64,000 nucleotides of DNA from Epibacterium sp. Ofav1-8 (GCF_022348185.1 NZ_JAKRFD010000001.1:310001-374000); one strand, 5' to 3'. Shown: positions 24,512-32,891, numbered from the stretch's first letter. Made by a program: numbers and translations. The notes: generated by a model from the sequence alone, not told the origin.

Positions 24512-25882
24512 ATGACCGCACATCAGCCCGACGCCAACTTCCTGAAGGAACACAACGCCCGGAGCCTCTGGCATCCGATGGCGCATCCCGGCGACAGCCT
24601 CGCCAACCCGCCGACTATCGTGACAGGCGCCTCCGGCGTGCGCATCAAGGATGTGGACGGGCACGAGGTGGTCGACGCCGTGGGCGGCCTGTGGAACGTG
24701 AACCTCGGGTTTTCCTGCCAGCCCGTAAAGGACGCCATCGCCGCGCAGCTGGACGTGCTGCCCTACTACTCGATCTTTCGCGGCACCACCAACGATCAGG
24801 TCATCCAGCTGGCTGAAGAGCTGCGAGACTTTTTCGCCCCCGACGGCCTCAGCCGCGCGTTTTTCACCTCGGGCGGATCCGATTCGGTGGAAACCGCCCT
24901 GCGGTTGGCGCGGCAGTATCACAAGGTACGTGGCGAGCCGTCCCGGGTGAAATATCTGAGCCTGAAGAAGGGCTACCACGGCACCCATTTTGGCGGTGCC
25001 TCGGTCAATGGCAACGCCAACTTCCGCACTGCCTATGAGCCATTGCTGGCCGGCTGCCACCACATCCCGGCCCCCTATACCTATCGCAATCCGTTTAATG
25101 AAACGGACCCGGAGCGGCTGGCGCAACTGTGCCTCGCGGCGCTGGAGGACGAGATCGCCTTTCAGGGGGCTGGCACCATCGCGGCCTTCATCATGGAGCC
25201 GATCCTGGGCGCAGGGGGCGTGATCCCGCCACATGAGAGCTTCATGCCCGGGGTGGCCGAGATCTGCCGCAAGCATGGTATCTTGCTGATCGCGGATGAG
25301 GTCATCACCGCCTTTGGCCGCTGCGGCTCGTGGAGCGGATCACGCCATTGGGGCGTGCAGCCGGATATGATGTGTACCGCCAAGGCGATCACCAATGGCT
25401 ATTTCCCCTTCGGGGCGCTGATGATTTCTGAGCGGTTGGTCGAGGTGTTCGAAAAGGATGAGAGTGGCAAGGCCGCGATCGGCCATGGCTACACCTATTC
25501 CGGCCACCCGGTGGGCGCGGCGGCGGCGCTGGCCTGTCTGGCGGAGACCAAGCGCCTCGATGTGCCCACAAATGCGGCGGCGCGCGGTGCGCAGATCTGC
25601 GCGGGGCTCCAGGATCTGCAAGAGCGCTACAGCCTGATCGGCGATGTGCGTGGGGGCCACGGGCTGATGAGCGCGTTGGAACTGGTCAGCGACCGCACGA
25701 CCAAGGCGGCCATCGACAAGAAGACCATCAACACCGTTCAGGAGGTCGCCTATCAGAACGGCGCCATGGTGCGGGTCAGCGGGCCCAACATCATCCTGTC
25801 GCCGCCGCTGGTCCTGACCGAAGCGGATGCCGCGCAGATCCTGTCGGCGCTGGACGCGGGCTTTGCGGCGGTGAGCGGCTAG
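24512..25882 (+). CDS. Class III PLP aminotransferase (omega-aminotransferase type)
   Basis: PLP enzyme of 456 aa that moves an amino group from an omega-amino compound or amine to a keto acid. SGGSDSVETALRLAR (about 120-134) binds phosphate, Asp262 in ADEVITAFGR contacts the PLP ring nitrogen, and Lys291 in CTAKAITNGYFPFGA forms the Schiff base. The pattern is close to taurine-pyruvate and beta-alanine-pyruvate type enzymes. It is in tandem with the IclR gene and opposite a Bug/TTT importer with an aldehyde dehydrogenase, which fits catabolism of an imported amino acid or amine. Confidence 0.92.
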   Translation: MTAHQPDANFLKEHNARSLWHPMAHPGDSLANPPTIVTGASGVRIKDVDGHEVVDAVGGLWNVNLGFSCQPVKDAIAAQLDVLPYYSIFRGTTNDQVIQLAEELRDFFAPDGLSRAFFTSGGSDSVETALRLARQYHKVRGEPSRVKYLSLKKGYHGTHFGGASVNGNANFRTAYEPLLAGCHHIPAPYTYRNPFNETDPERLAQLCLAALEDEIAFQGAGTIAAFIMEPILGAGGVIPPHESFMPGVAEICRKHGILLIADEVITAFGRCGSWSGSRHWGVQPDMMCTAKAITNGYFPFGALMISERLVEVFEKDESGKAAIGHGYTYSGHPVGAAAALACLAETKRLDVPTNAAARGAQICAGLQDLQERYSLIGDVRGGHGLMSALELVSDRTTKAAIDKKTINTVQEVAYQNGAMVRVSGPNIILSPPLVLTEADAAQILSALDAGFAAVSG

Positions 25883-25940
25883 GACCTGCTGACAGGCTGT
25901 CTGGCAGGCAGCCCCGTAACAGGTCTGCGGTGGATCGTTC

Positions 25941-26042
25941 CCCGTTGCGAAGGGCGCTGATGCGCCGGGCCGTGAGGTCCGGCGCCCGGCCCAACGGGAG
26001 CGGATCTGCCCTGCAGATCCGGCGACGGGCGGGAGCCTCCCC
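25941..26042. repeat. Palindromic interspersed element R2 (family R, left end missing)
   Basis: CCGTTG (25942-25947) pairs with CAACGG (25992-25997) around two GGCGC-rich hairpins. Next is GGATCTGC/GCAGATCC (26002-26020, perfect), and the element ends GACGGGCGGGAGCCTCCCC. The right half aligns base for base with R3, the stem bases changing in pairs. It lies between two convergent genes (aminotransferase and rpe) and could serve as a bidirectional 3' end. Confidence 0.7.
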
Positions 26043-26072
26043 GTCTCTATCTCACCGAGAGGGCCTGTCGGA

Positions 26073-26756
26073 TCAGTCGCGGGTCGCTGCGGCGCGGATC
26101 TTGCGGATATTGTCACCGTACACCTGCGGCGCCTCGACGGAGCCGCCGCGGAATACGGCAGAACCCGCCACCAGAACATCGGCCCCGGCTTCGGCCACCA
26201 GCGGCGCGGTGGTCGGGTCAACACCGCCGTCGATCTCGATATGCACCGGACGGTCCCCGATCATGTCCCGCAGGGCACGGATCTTGCCTGTCATGTCGAT
26301 GAACTTCTGGCCGCCAAAGCCCGGGTTCACGGTCATCACGCAGATCAGATCGGTGAGGTCCAGCAAATGCGCAACGGCTTCTGCCGGGGTGCCGGGGTTC
26401 AGCGCGATACCGGCCCTCATGCCCGCGGCCCGGATGGCTTGCAGGGTGCGGTGAATATGCGGGCCGGCCTCCACATGCGCGGTCAGCACATCCGCCCCGG
26501 CATCCGCATAGGCGTCGATATAGGGATCGACCGGCGCGATCATCAGATGCACGTCCATCACCGTCTTGACGTGCGGGCGAAAGGCTTTGACCGCCGCCGG
26601 ACCAAAGGTGAGGTTGGGCACGAAGTGACCGTCCATCACATCCACATGCACCCAGTCCGCGCCCTGGGCCTCGATGGCCTGAATTTCCTGCCCGAAGTTG
26701 GCGAAATCCGCCGATAGGATGGACGGGGCGATCTTGATGGAGCGGTCAAACGACAT
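26073..26756 (-). CDS. rpe: Ribulose-phosphate 3-epimerase
   Basis: TIM-barrel epimerase of 227 aa that interconverts ribulose 5-phosphate and xylulose 5-phosphate in the pentose phosphate pathway. Family motifs are IAPSILSADFANFGQEI at the start, HVDVMDGHFVPNLTFG (metal His and Asp), DVHLMI, NPGFGGQKF and EIDGGVDPTTAPLVAEAGAD. The ATG at 26756 has AAGGGA upstream. Placement beside the phosphonate importer may be incidental, although the C-P lyase route also ends in ribose phosphates. Confidence 0.96.
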   Translation of the reverse strand: MSFDRSIKIAPSILSADFANFGQEIQAIEAQGADWVHVDVMDGHFVPNLTFGPAAVKAFRPHVKTVMDVHLMIAPVDPYIDAYADAGADVLTAHVEAGPHIHRTLQAIRAAGMRAGIALNPGTPAEAVAHLLDLTDLICVMTVNPGFGGQKFIDMTGKIRALRDMIGDRPVHIEIDGGVDPTTAPLVAEAGADVLVAGSAVFRGGSVEAPQVYGDNIRKIRAAATRD

Positions 26757-26985
26757 CGGCGGGGTCCCTTGTGAGAAACGGTGTGAGTGTGATCGCCGAC
26801 CGTATAGACCGAAACACAGGATGTGCACAGGCCCTGTTTCCCACCCGCGCGATCGACGCGGACAGAGGCGGGCGGCGAAGGGGGCATCCCCGCAAATCCG
26901 CGGGGTTTACAAAACTTTTACCCTCCTGACACAAATGATTTGGTGATTATGCGTAGGCAGTCGCGGAACCAAAGGGGGCCGCCAC

Positions 26986-27804
26986 GTGCTGCGCATCGAC
27001 AAACTGACCAAGAGATTCGGCGACAAGACGGCTGTCGAGGCCGCCACGCTCGAAATCGACAAACCCTGCATGCTGGGCATCATCGGACGCTCTGGCGCAG
27101 GCAAATCCACCCTGCTGCGGATGATCAACCGTCTGGGCGACGCCTCCGAGGGCTCGATCAGCTTTGAGGGCCGCGAGATCACCACCCTGAAGGGCACGGA
27201 CAAACGCGCATGGCAGTCCGAATGCGCGATGATCTTTCAGCAGTTCAACCTGGTGCCACGTATGGATGTGGTCTCCAACGTCCTGCACGGCACGCTGAAC
27301 CGGCGCTCGACGCTGGCGACCATGTTCAACCTCTATCCGATGGCGGACATCCACAAGGCGATCGAGATTCTGGATCGCCTGGGTATCGCCGAACATGCGC
27401 CCAAGCGGGCCGAGGCGCTCTCGGGTGGGCAGCAGCAGCGTGTGGCGATTGCCCGCGCGCTGATGCAGGACCCCAAGATCATCCTCGCCGACGAGCCGAT
27501 CGCCTCGCTCGACCCGATGAACGCCCAAACCGTGATGGAGGCCCTGCGCCGCATCCACGAGGAAGACGGCCGCACCGTCATCGCCAACCTGCACACGCTG
27601 GATACCGCGCGCCGCTACTGCGACCGGGTTGTCGGCATGCGCGACGGGCGCATCGTCTTTGACGGCCTGCCGGAGCAGCTGACCACCGGCGTTGCCCGCG
27701 AAATCTATGGCGCTGGCGCGGATTTCTCCGAAGCCGCCACCTCCACCGCGATCGAAACACTGGACCAGACCGAGGCCGTGCGCACGGCAGAGGCCTACGT
27801 CTGA
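26986..27804 (+). CDS. phnC: Phosphonate ABC transporter ATPase PhnC
   Basis: Cytoplasmic ATPase of 272 aa for phosphonate import. Walker A is [12 protein letters not shown] (about 35-46), the signature is [15 protein letters not shown] (about 146-160) and Walker B is [13 protein letters not shown]. The gene starts with GTG at 26986, with AGGGGG a good distance upstream. It heads a phnC-phnD-phnE-phnE2 operon, separated by 68 bp from phnD, and is divergent from rpe over a 229-bp gap. Confidence 0.96.
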   Translation: MLRIDKLTKRFGDKTAVEAATLEIDKPCMLGIIGRSGAGKSTLLRMINRLGDASEGSISFEGREITTLKGTDKRAWQSECAMIFQQFNLVPRMDVVSNVLHGTLNRRSTLATMFNLYPMADIHKAIEILDRLGIAEHAPKRAEALSGGQQQRVAIARALMQDPKIILADEPIASLDPMNAQTVMEALRRIHEEDGRTVIANLHTLDTARRYCDRVVGMRDGRIVFDGLPEQLTTGVAREIYGAGADFSEAATSTAIETLDQTEAVRTAEAYV

Positions 27805-27872
27805 TCCTCCCCCCTTTCATCATCCCGGGGCCGGTGTGGTCCCGGGCCAACCAACAACCGGAGTGTTCCACG

Positions 27873-28775
27873 ATGAAAAAACTGATCCTTGCCGCACTGG
27901 CCACCACCGCCCTGACCTCCCCGGTCCTGGCAGACGAGATTTCTGAATTCCGCATCGGCATCCTCGGCGGCGAAAACGCCCAGGACCGTCTGAACTCCAA
28001 CGAGTGCCTGCGCGCCAAGACCGAAGAGCTGCTGGGTGTCGAAACCAAGCTGTTCGCCCCTGCCGACTACAACGGCGTGATCCAGGGTCTGCTGGGCGGC
28101 ACCATCGACATGGCCTGGCTGGGCGCATCCGGCTACGCAAAGACCTATCTCTCCGACCCCGAAGCGGTTGAGCCGGTTCTGGTCAAGGTCAACGTCGACG
28201 GCGGCTACGGCTACTACTCGGTTGGTTTTGCCCGCAAAGACAGCGGCATCGAGGCACTGGAAGACGTCAAGGGCAAGGTCTTTGGCTTTGGTGATCCGAA
28301 CTCCACCTCCGGCTACCTGATCCCCTCCATCGAGATCCCGCAGGCCACCGGCTCCACCATGCAGTCCGGCGACTACTTCGGCGAAGTGAAATTCACCGGC
28401 GGCCACGAGCAGACCATCGTTGCGGTTGCAAACGGCGACATCGACGCCGGCGTGACCTGGGCCGACGGTCTGGGCAACTGGGAAGACGGCTACAACTCCG
28501 GCGCCCTGCGCAAGGCGGTTGACGCTGGTCTCATCGACATGAACGATCTGGTCCAGATCTGGCAGTCCAAGCCGATCCCCGAAGGCCCGGTTGTGCTGCG
28601 CAAAGCCCTGCCCGAGGACGTCAAGGTCAAGATGACCGCGCTGATGGCCTCCATGCCGGCGATGGACTACGACTGCTACTACTCCGTGGCGGCGGGCGAC
28701 TCCAAAGGCTTCCAGCCGATTTCCCACGACGCTTACGAAGTCATCATCGAAGCCCGCAAGCTGAAGTCCAACTAA
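27873..28775 (+). CDS. phnD: Phosphonate ABC transporter substrate-binding protein PhnD
   Basis: Periplasmic receptor of 300 aa. The signal peptide MKKLILAALATTALTSPVLA is probably cleaved before DEISEFRIGILGGENAQD. The core has the PhnD-type helix starts DMAWLGASGYAKTYL and FGFGDPNSTSGYLIPS, where Ser/Thr residues hold the phosphonate group. The ATG at 27873 is the natural signal-peptide start; an upstream in-frame start would add a non-signal leader. Codon choice is more strongly biased to C-ending codons than in neighbouring genes, as expected of a highly expressed receptor. A strong hairpin follows the stop. Confidence 0.96.
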   Translation: MKKLILAALATTALTSPVLADEISEFRIGILGGENAQDRLNSNECLRAKTEELLGVETKLFAPADYNGVIQGLLGGTIDMAWLGASGYAKTYLSDPEAVEPVLVKVNVDGGYGYYSVGFARKDSGIEALEDVKGKVFGFGDPNSTSGYLIPSIEIPQATGSTMQSGDYFGEVKFTGGHEQTIVAVANGDIDAGVTWADGLGNWEDGYNSGALRKAVDAGLIDMNDLVQIWQSKPIPEGPVVLRKALPEDVKVKMTALMASMPAMDYDCYYSVAAGDSKGFQPISHDAYEVIIEARKLKSN

Positions 28776-28795
28776 GCGCGCGCTTTTATGTCTTC

Positions 28796-28825
28796 GCGGG
28801 GTTCGGGCCGGTGCCCGGGCCCCGC
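28796..28825 (+). promoter_or_regulatory. Hairpin downstream of phnD
   Basis: GCGGGGTTCGGGC (28796-28808) pairs with GCCCGGGCCCCGC (28813-28825) along 13 positions including two G-U pairs, with the tetraloop CGGT. It starts 20 bp after the phnD stop and has no T-run. It should stabilise the phnCD transcript end and favour receptor synthesis over the permeases. Confidence 0.65.
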
Positions 28826-28887
28826 ATTCGTGGCCCGGGCCCGCGTGTGCCACCCCGTGCCACCCCCAATGACTCAGGAAGAATTCA

Positions 28888-29766
28888 ATGGCTGATCTGA
28901 CCGCTCAGGCCCCCGGATCGGTGGCTGAGATCAAGGCGCAATACGCCGATCTCACCCGTCGCAAGCGTATCTATGGCGGCATCCTTCTGGCCCTGTTCAT
29001 CGCGCTGATGGTGGCGGGGTTCCGCACCGCCGACGACCGCAATGCAGGCTCCTTTGCCGATGGCTACCAGCGCATCTTCGACTACCCGGCCGAGGTGCTG
29101 TCGGAAGCGGCGGAGAAGGCGGTTGAGCTGCCCGCCCATGTGGTCCATTTCTTCCCGGCCCTGATCGAGACCGTGAACATCGCCGGCGCGGCGACCCTGA
29201 TCGGTGCCATCTTCGGCACGCTCCTGTCGCTTTTGTCGACCCGCGGCATGGCCCCGTGGCCCGCATTGATTCCGCTGTTCCGCCGCATCATGGACATCTG
29301 CCGCGCGATCCCGGAAATCGTGATCGCCCTGGTGCTGATCTTCCTTTTGGGCGGCGGCCCGGTGCCGGCGATGATCGCCATTGCGATCCATACCGCGGGC
29401 GCCCTGGGCAAGCTGTTCTCCGAGGTCAACGAAAACGCTTCGCTCAAACCCGTCGAGGGGCTGAATTCCACCGGCGCCTCCTGGGCGCAACGCATGTGGC
29501 TTGGGGTGATCCCGCAGGTGGGGCCGAACTATGTGTCCTATGCGCTGTTGCGCTTTGAGATCAACATTCGCGCCTCTGCGATCCTCGGTTTTGTCGGCGC
29601 AGGCGGCATCGGCTACGAGCTCAAGAACTCCATGTCCTGGGGGCAGGGCAAATACGACGAGGCGGCGGCGATCTTCATTCTGCTGTTTGTGACCATTGTT
29701 GTGGTGGACCAGATCTCTGGCGCGCTGCGTGACCGTCTGACCCACGGCAACCGGAAAGGGGCCTGA
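28888..29766 (+). CDS. phnE: Phosphonate ABC transporter permease PhnE
   Basis: Permease of 292 aa with a cytoplasmic N-terminal helix, about six membrane segments and the EAA-like coupling loop with EVNENASLKPVEGLNSTGASWAQRMW. An N-terminal hydrophobic segment is at about 32-48 (YGGILLALFIALMVAGF). It is followed after 3 bp by a second, longer phnE gene, so the transporter probably uses a heterodimeric channel. The ribosome-binding site GGAAG lies 8 nt upstream of the ATG. Confidence 0.94.
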   Translation: MADLTAQAPGSVAEIKAQYADLTRRKRIYGGILLALFIALMVAGFRTADDRNAGSFADGYQRIFDYPAEVLSEAAEKAVELPAHVVHFFPALIETVNIAGAATLIGAIFGTLLSLLSTRGMAPWPALIPLFRRIMDICRAIPEIVIALVLIFLLGGGPVPAMIAIAIHTAGALGKLFSEVNENASLKPVEGLNSTGASWAQRMWLGVIPQVGPNYVSYALLRFEINIRASAILGFVGAGGIGYELKNSMSWGQGKYDEAAAIFILLFVTIVVVDQISGALRDRLTHGNRKGA

Positions 29767-29769
29767 GAC

Positions 29770-31089
29770 ATGAGCACCATGGACCTCAACACCGCGCCCC
29801 TCAAAGGGCAGATGGACAAGCTGTTTTTCAAGAAACGGCTGATGAACTTCGGCATTCCGGCCGTGATCCTGGCCTATCTCACCTATGTGTTCTTTGCCTT
29901 TGACGTGCCGGGCCTGTGGGAACGCGCGTCGATGGACAATGCCCGCACGCTGGTGTCTGACACCTATAGTTATAAAACCCATGTGACCCGCGACAATCGC
30001 ACGGGCGATGTGACCTATGCCGTCGAGGGCGAGCGCAAGGGCGAATACCCCGAGGGCATGAGCCCCGACTGGGTCACCCCCGGCGAGACCACGATCGTGG
30101 ATCTGACGGGCGGACATGTGGTGCGCTTTGGGCCCGAGACCATCGAGTATGATATTCCGGGCTATGGTCTGGTCTCTGCCACGCCATCGCGCAGCCAGGG
30201 TGTGCAGGCTGTCCTGCCCGAAGGCGACGTGCCCGAATGGATCAACCTGTCGAAGAACCGTCTGGCGATCACCACCGATGCAGGCCGCCTGACCGTGACC
30301 CGCAACCGCGCCGAAGTGTTCCGCTACTTTGTCGGCTGGGAGCTGTTCTTCTTTACCCTCGACAGCCCTTATCACGGTCTGAACCCGTTTGAACTGACAG
30401 GCCGTGCAGTGTCTGGCGAGGCCGGGGCGATCTGGAATGACTTCTGGAACAACAAGATGTGGCGCCACGGCGATGTGGCCTGGGCCATTGGCGAGACCAT
30501 TCTGATGGCCTTCCTCGGCACCTTTGGTGCGGGTCTGGTGGCGTTGCCGCTGGCCTTCCTTGGGACGCGTAACTTCATGCCCGTGCGGGTGATCCGCTTT
30601 GCGGCGCGGCGGTTCTTTGACTTTGTCCGCGGGGTCGACTCGCTCATCTGGACCGTGGTTCTGGCCCGCGCCTTCGGGCCCGGCCCGCTGACCGGCGCGC
30701 TGGCGATCCTGATCACGGACACCGGCACCTTTGGCAAGATCTTCTCCGAGGCGCTGGAAAACGTCGATGAGAAGCAGATCGAAGGGGTGTCCTCCACCGG
30801 GGCCAAGCCGATCCAGCGCTACCGCTTTGGGGTGATCCCGCAGATCACGCCGGTTCTGCTGTCGCAGCTGTTGTACTTCCTCGAGTCCAACACGCGGTCG
30901 GCCACCATCATCGGGGCCATCACCGGCGGCGGTATCGGCCTGTTGCTGACGCAGGCGATCATCACCCAGAAGGACTGGGAAGAGGTCTCCTATTATATCG
31001 TGCTGATCATCGTCATGGTGATGTTCATGGACTGGTTCTCCGGCTGGCTGCGCAAGCGTCTGATCAGCGGGGACGAAGGCGGCCACTAA
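29770..31089 (+). CDS. phnE2: Phosphonate ABC transporter permease, second PhnE (long form)
   Basis: Permease of 439 aa. The C-terminal half (about 210-435) is a normal PhnE domain with coupling-loop EALENVDEKQIEGVSSTGAKPIQRYRF. Between the first membrane helix (about 25-45) and that domain is an extra periplasmic segment of about 150 residues (for example GDVTYAVEGERKGEYPEGMS and IVDLTGGHVVRFGPETIEYD). Long PhnE forms of this size are usual in alphaproteobacterial phnCDEE operons. Three bases separate it from phnE. A clear terminator follows 30 bp after the stop. Confidence 0.93.
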   Translation: MSTMDLNTAPLKGQMDKLFFKKRLMNFGIPAVILAYLTYVFFAFDVPGLWERASMDNARTLVSDTYSYKTHVTRDNRTGDVTYAVEGERKGEYPEGMSPDWVTPGETTIVDLTGGHVVRFGPETIEYDIPGYGLVSATPSRSQGVQAVLPEGDVPEWINLSKNRLAITTDAGRLTVTRNRAEVFRYFVGWELFFFTLDSPYHGLNPFELTGRAVSGEAGAIWNDFWNNKMWRHGDVAWAIGETILMAFLGTFGAGLVALPLAFLGTRNFMPVRVIRFAARRFFDFVRGVDSLIWTVVLARAFGPGPLTGALAILITDTGTFGKIFSEALENVDEKQIEGVSSTGAKPIQRYRFGVIPQITPVLLSQLLYFLESNTRSATIIGAITGGGIGLLLTQAIITQKDWEEVSYYIVLIIVMVMFMDWFSGWLRKRLISGDEGGH

Positions 31090-31119
31090 AGGCGCGCCGC
31101 CGATACCGACGCCTCTTTC

Positions 31120-31156
31120 AAAAGACCCCTTTCGCTGACGTGAGAGGGGTCTTTTT
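31120..31156 (+). terminator. Rho-independent terminator after phnCDEE
   Basis: AAAAGACCCCT (31120-31130) and AGGGGTCTTTT (31145-31155) form a perfect 11-bp stem with a T-run inside and after the right arm. This ends the import operon and isolates it from the acyltransferase gene downstream. Confidence 0.88.
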
Positions 31157-31211
31157 GCATCCGGTTAGTGGTGTTTCGGATGGTCTCATGACGGTCGCGA
31201 TGGTAGTATAA

Positions 31212-31224
31212 GTCTAGTTGTATA
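31212..31224 (+). promoter_or_regulatory. Shared 13-mer upstream of the hexapeptide transferase gene
   Basis: GTCTAGTTGTATA occurs here, 22 bp before the acyltransferase start, and again at 32864-32876 in the phnF-phnG promoter region. The surrounding sequence is AT-rich. It is a candidate PhnF site that ties this gene to the C-P lyase operon. Confidence 0.55.
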
Positions 31225-31246
31225 TTGAATCTCGACAGGTGCCCAG

Positions 31247-31861
31247 ATGCCCAGACTTTCCGCCCTTGAACCGCTTGTGCACGCCGGGTGCAGCCTGACC
31301 AACAGCACCTTTGGGGCTTGGGTCGAGATCGGGGCCGACACCCGGGTCGCCAACAGTCATTTTGGTGACTACAGCTATTGCGACCGGATGTGCGACATCG
31401 CCAATGCCGAGATCGGGAAATTCGCCAATATCGCCAGTTCCGTGCGGATCGGGGCGACCGATCACCCGATGGAGAAGGCCTCATTGCATCACTTTCTCTA
31501 TCGCTCCGCGAGTTATTGGGAAGATGCCGAGGATGACGCGGATTGGTTTCAGCACCGCAAGAGCCGCCGCGCCGTGATCGGGCATGACACATGGATCGGC
31601 CATGGGGCGCTGATCAAACCAGAGGTCACGATTGGCCATGGGGCGGTGGTGGCCTCCGGGGCTGTGGTGACGAAGGATGTGGCGCCTTACACCATCGTGG
31701 GGGGCAACACCGCCAAGCTGATCCGTCGCCGGTATCCGGAGCAAGTGGCGGACCGGATGATGGCACTTGCCTGGTGGGATTGGGATCACGCGGTTTTGCG
31801 CGAGAGGCTTGCGGATTTTCGCAGCCTAAAGGCGGGAGAGTTCCTGGAGAAATACGAATGA
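31247..31861 (+). CDS. Hexapeptide-repeat acyltransferase of phosphonate clusters
   Basis: Left-handed beta-helix transferase of 204 aa. Imperfect hexapeptide repeats run through the protein (for example IGADTRVANSHFGDY, IGKFANIASSVRIGAT and IKPEVTIGHGAVVASGAVVTKDVAPYTIVGG). The C-terminal LIRRRYPEQVADRMMALAWWDW is typical of chloramphenicol/virginiamycin-acetyltransferase-like proteins. This subtype recurs in phosphonate operons and is a candidate for acetylating aminoalkylphosphonates, as the unrelated PhnO does in enteric bacteria. That role is inferred. It shares a 13-bp promoter word with phnG and lies convergent with phnF. Confidence 0.88.
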   Translation: MPRLSALEPLVHAGCSLTNSTFGAWVEIGADTRVANSHFGDYSYCDRMCDIANAEIGKFANIASSVRIGATDHPMEKASLHHFLYRSASYWEDAEDDADWFQHRKSRRAVIGHDTWIGHGALIKPEVTIGHGAVVASGAVVTKDVAPYTIVGGNTAKLIRRRYPEQVADRMMALAWWDWDHAVLRERLADFRSLKAGEFLEKYE

Positions 31862-31877
31862 AATAAAAGGGGTGCGC

Positions 31878-32066
31878 AACAAGGGGGGCGCTCCCGCCTC
31901 CGCAGGTGCCTTGGCCTCAAAAGGCCAAAACCCCTTGGCGGAGTTGGGCCCGGCCGCGCGTCCCCTTCGGGGACGCGCGGCGCGCCGCCGGTACACCGGC
32001 GGCGCCACCCCCAACGGGAGCGGATCGCACCCGCGATCCAGCGACGGGCGGGAGTGCCCCCTTGTT
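31878..32066. repeat. Palindromic interspersed element R3 (full length, family R)
   Basis: Terminal inverted repeats are AACAAGGGGGGCGCTCCCGC (from 31878) and GGCGGGAGTGCCCCCTTGTT (32047-32066). Internal perfect hairpins include TTGGCCT/AGGCCAA near 31911-31928, GCGCGTCCCC/GGGGACGCGC near 31956-31978, GCCGCCGGT/ACCGGCGGC near 31985-32004, and GGATCGC/GCGATCC near 32022-32039. It lies between the convergent acyltransferase and phnF genes. Confidence 0.8.
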
Positions 32067-32069
32067 TGT

Positions 32070-32792
32070 TCAATCGTCGCCAACGGTAAGAGTCACCCGG
32101 TCGCCCGCAAACCAGGTGCGGCCAAATTCGATCGGTGTGCCGTTCGCATCATCCGAGATGCCGGTGGTGCGCAGTATGGGCGCGCCTTCCGATGTGCGCA
32201 GGTGCAGCGCCTGCGTCGCGGTGGCGAGCTTGGCGGTGATCCGGGTTTCCCGGCGGGTGTAGTCCTCCACCCCGCAGGCGTTCAGCGCAGCCGTGATCGA
32301 CTCATGGGCCTCCAGCGCGTCGAGGATTCCGGGCAGCCGTTCTGCCGGAAACACCGTACGCGCCAGCGCCACGGGGTGGTCGTCCGCATAGGACAGCCCC
32401 TCATAGACCACCACCGGATCACCGGGCTCCAGATCCAGCGCATCCGCCTCGCGTGCATCTGCTGCAAGTACCTCCAGGCGCAGGACTTTCTTGCTCGGCA
32501 CGCGTCCTGCGCGACGAATGTTCTGGTGAAAGCGGATGCGCTTGCCCACCGGATAATCGGTGGGCTTTGCCGCGACAAACACGCCCGCACCACGGCGTGC
32601 ATGCACCAGCCCCTGTTCCGCCATATCCGCCAATGCGCGCCGCACCGTGTGACGGTTGACACCAAAGCGTTCGGCGAGCTGCGCCTCGGCTGGCAGTTTT
32701 GTTCCCGTGTCATAACGGCCCTGCGCAATGTCATCGATCAAAGTGATCGCGATCGACTTCCAGACCGGTGTGCGGGTGGCGGATTTGGCCAT
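32070..32792 (-). CDS. phnF: GntR-family regulator PhnF (HutC subfamily)
   Basis: Regulator of 240 aa. The N-terminal winged helix (about 10-75) contains AEAQLAERFGVNRHTVRRALADMAEQGLVHARRG. The C-terminal UTRA ligand domain (about 95-235) contains RLEVLAADAREADALDLEPGDPVVVYEGL. It sits divergently from phnG, the standard place for phnF. The ATG at 32792 has AGAGGA 7 nt upstream and was preferred to a TTG two codons earlier. It probably represses the C-P lyase operon, with the dyad at 32861-32891 as operator. Confidence 0.94.
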   Translation of the reverse strand: MAKSATRTPVWKSIAITLIDDIAQGRYDTGTKLPAEAQLAERFGVNRHTVRRALADMAEQGLVHARRGAGVFVAAKPTDYPVGKRIRFHQNIRRAGRVPSKKVLRLEVLAADAREADALDLEPGDPVVVYEGLSYADDHPVALARTVFPAERLPGILDALEAHESITAALNACGVEDYTRRETRITAKLATATQALHLRTSEGAPILRTTGISDDANGTPIEFGRTWFAGDRVTLTVGDD

Positions 32793-32860
32793 GTTCAATC
32801 CTCTGTCACGAAACCTTCACGAGAGAGCGGCTTGCGTCCCTTGAGCCGACTCATGTATTA

Positions 32861-32891
32861 TTTGTCTAGTTGTATAGGACATGTAGACAAA
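32861..32891. promoter_or_regulatory. PhnF operator candidate upstream of phnG
   Basis: TTTGTCTA (32861-32868) and TAGACAAA (32884-32891) are perfect 8-bp inverted arms, 15 bp apart. The 13-mer GTCTAGTTGTATA (32864-32876), also found before the acyltransferase gene, overlaps the left arm. The dyad lies between the divergent phnF and phnG starts, where autoregulation and operon control would be expected. Confidence 0.7.

Noticed and set aside
26890-26985. Pho box upstream of phnC
   Set aside because: TGACAC and nearby AT-rich sequence give at best one weak half-site; the direct-repeat spacing of a Pho box is not met convincingly.
28885-31086. 733-codon open frame on minus opposite both phnE genes
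   Set aside because: It is a shadow of the plus-strand genes in GC-rich DNA. Its residues are dominated by His, Arg, Gln, Asp and Gly, and it has no recognisable domain, while the plus-strand frames are clear PhnE permeases.
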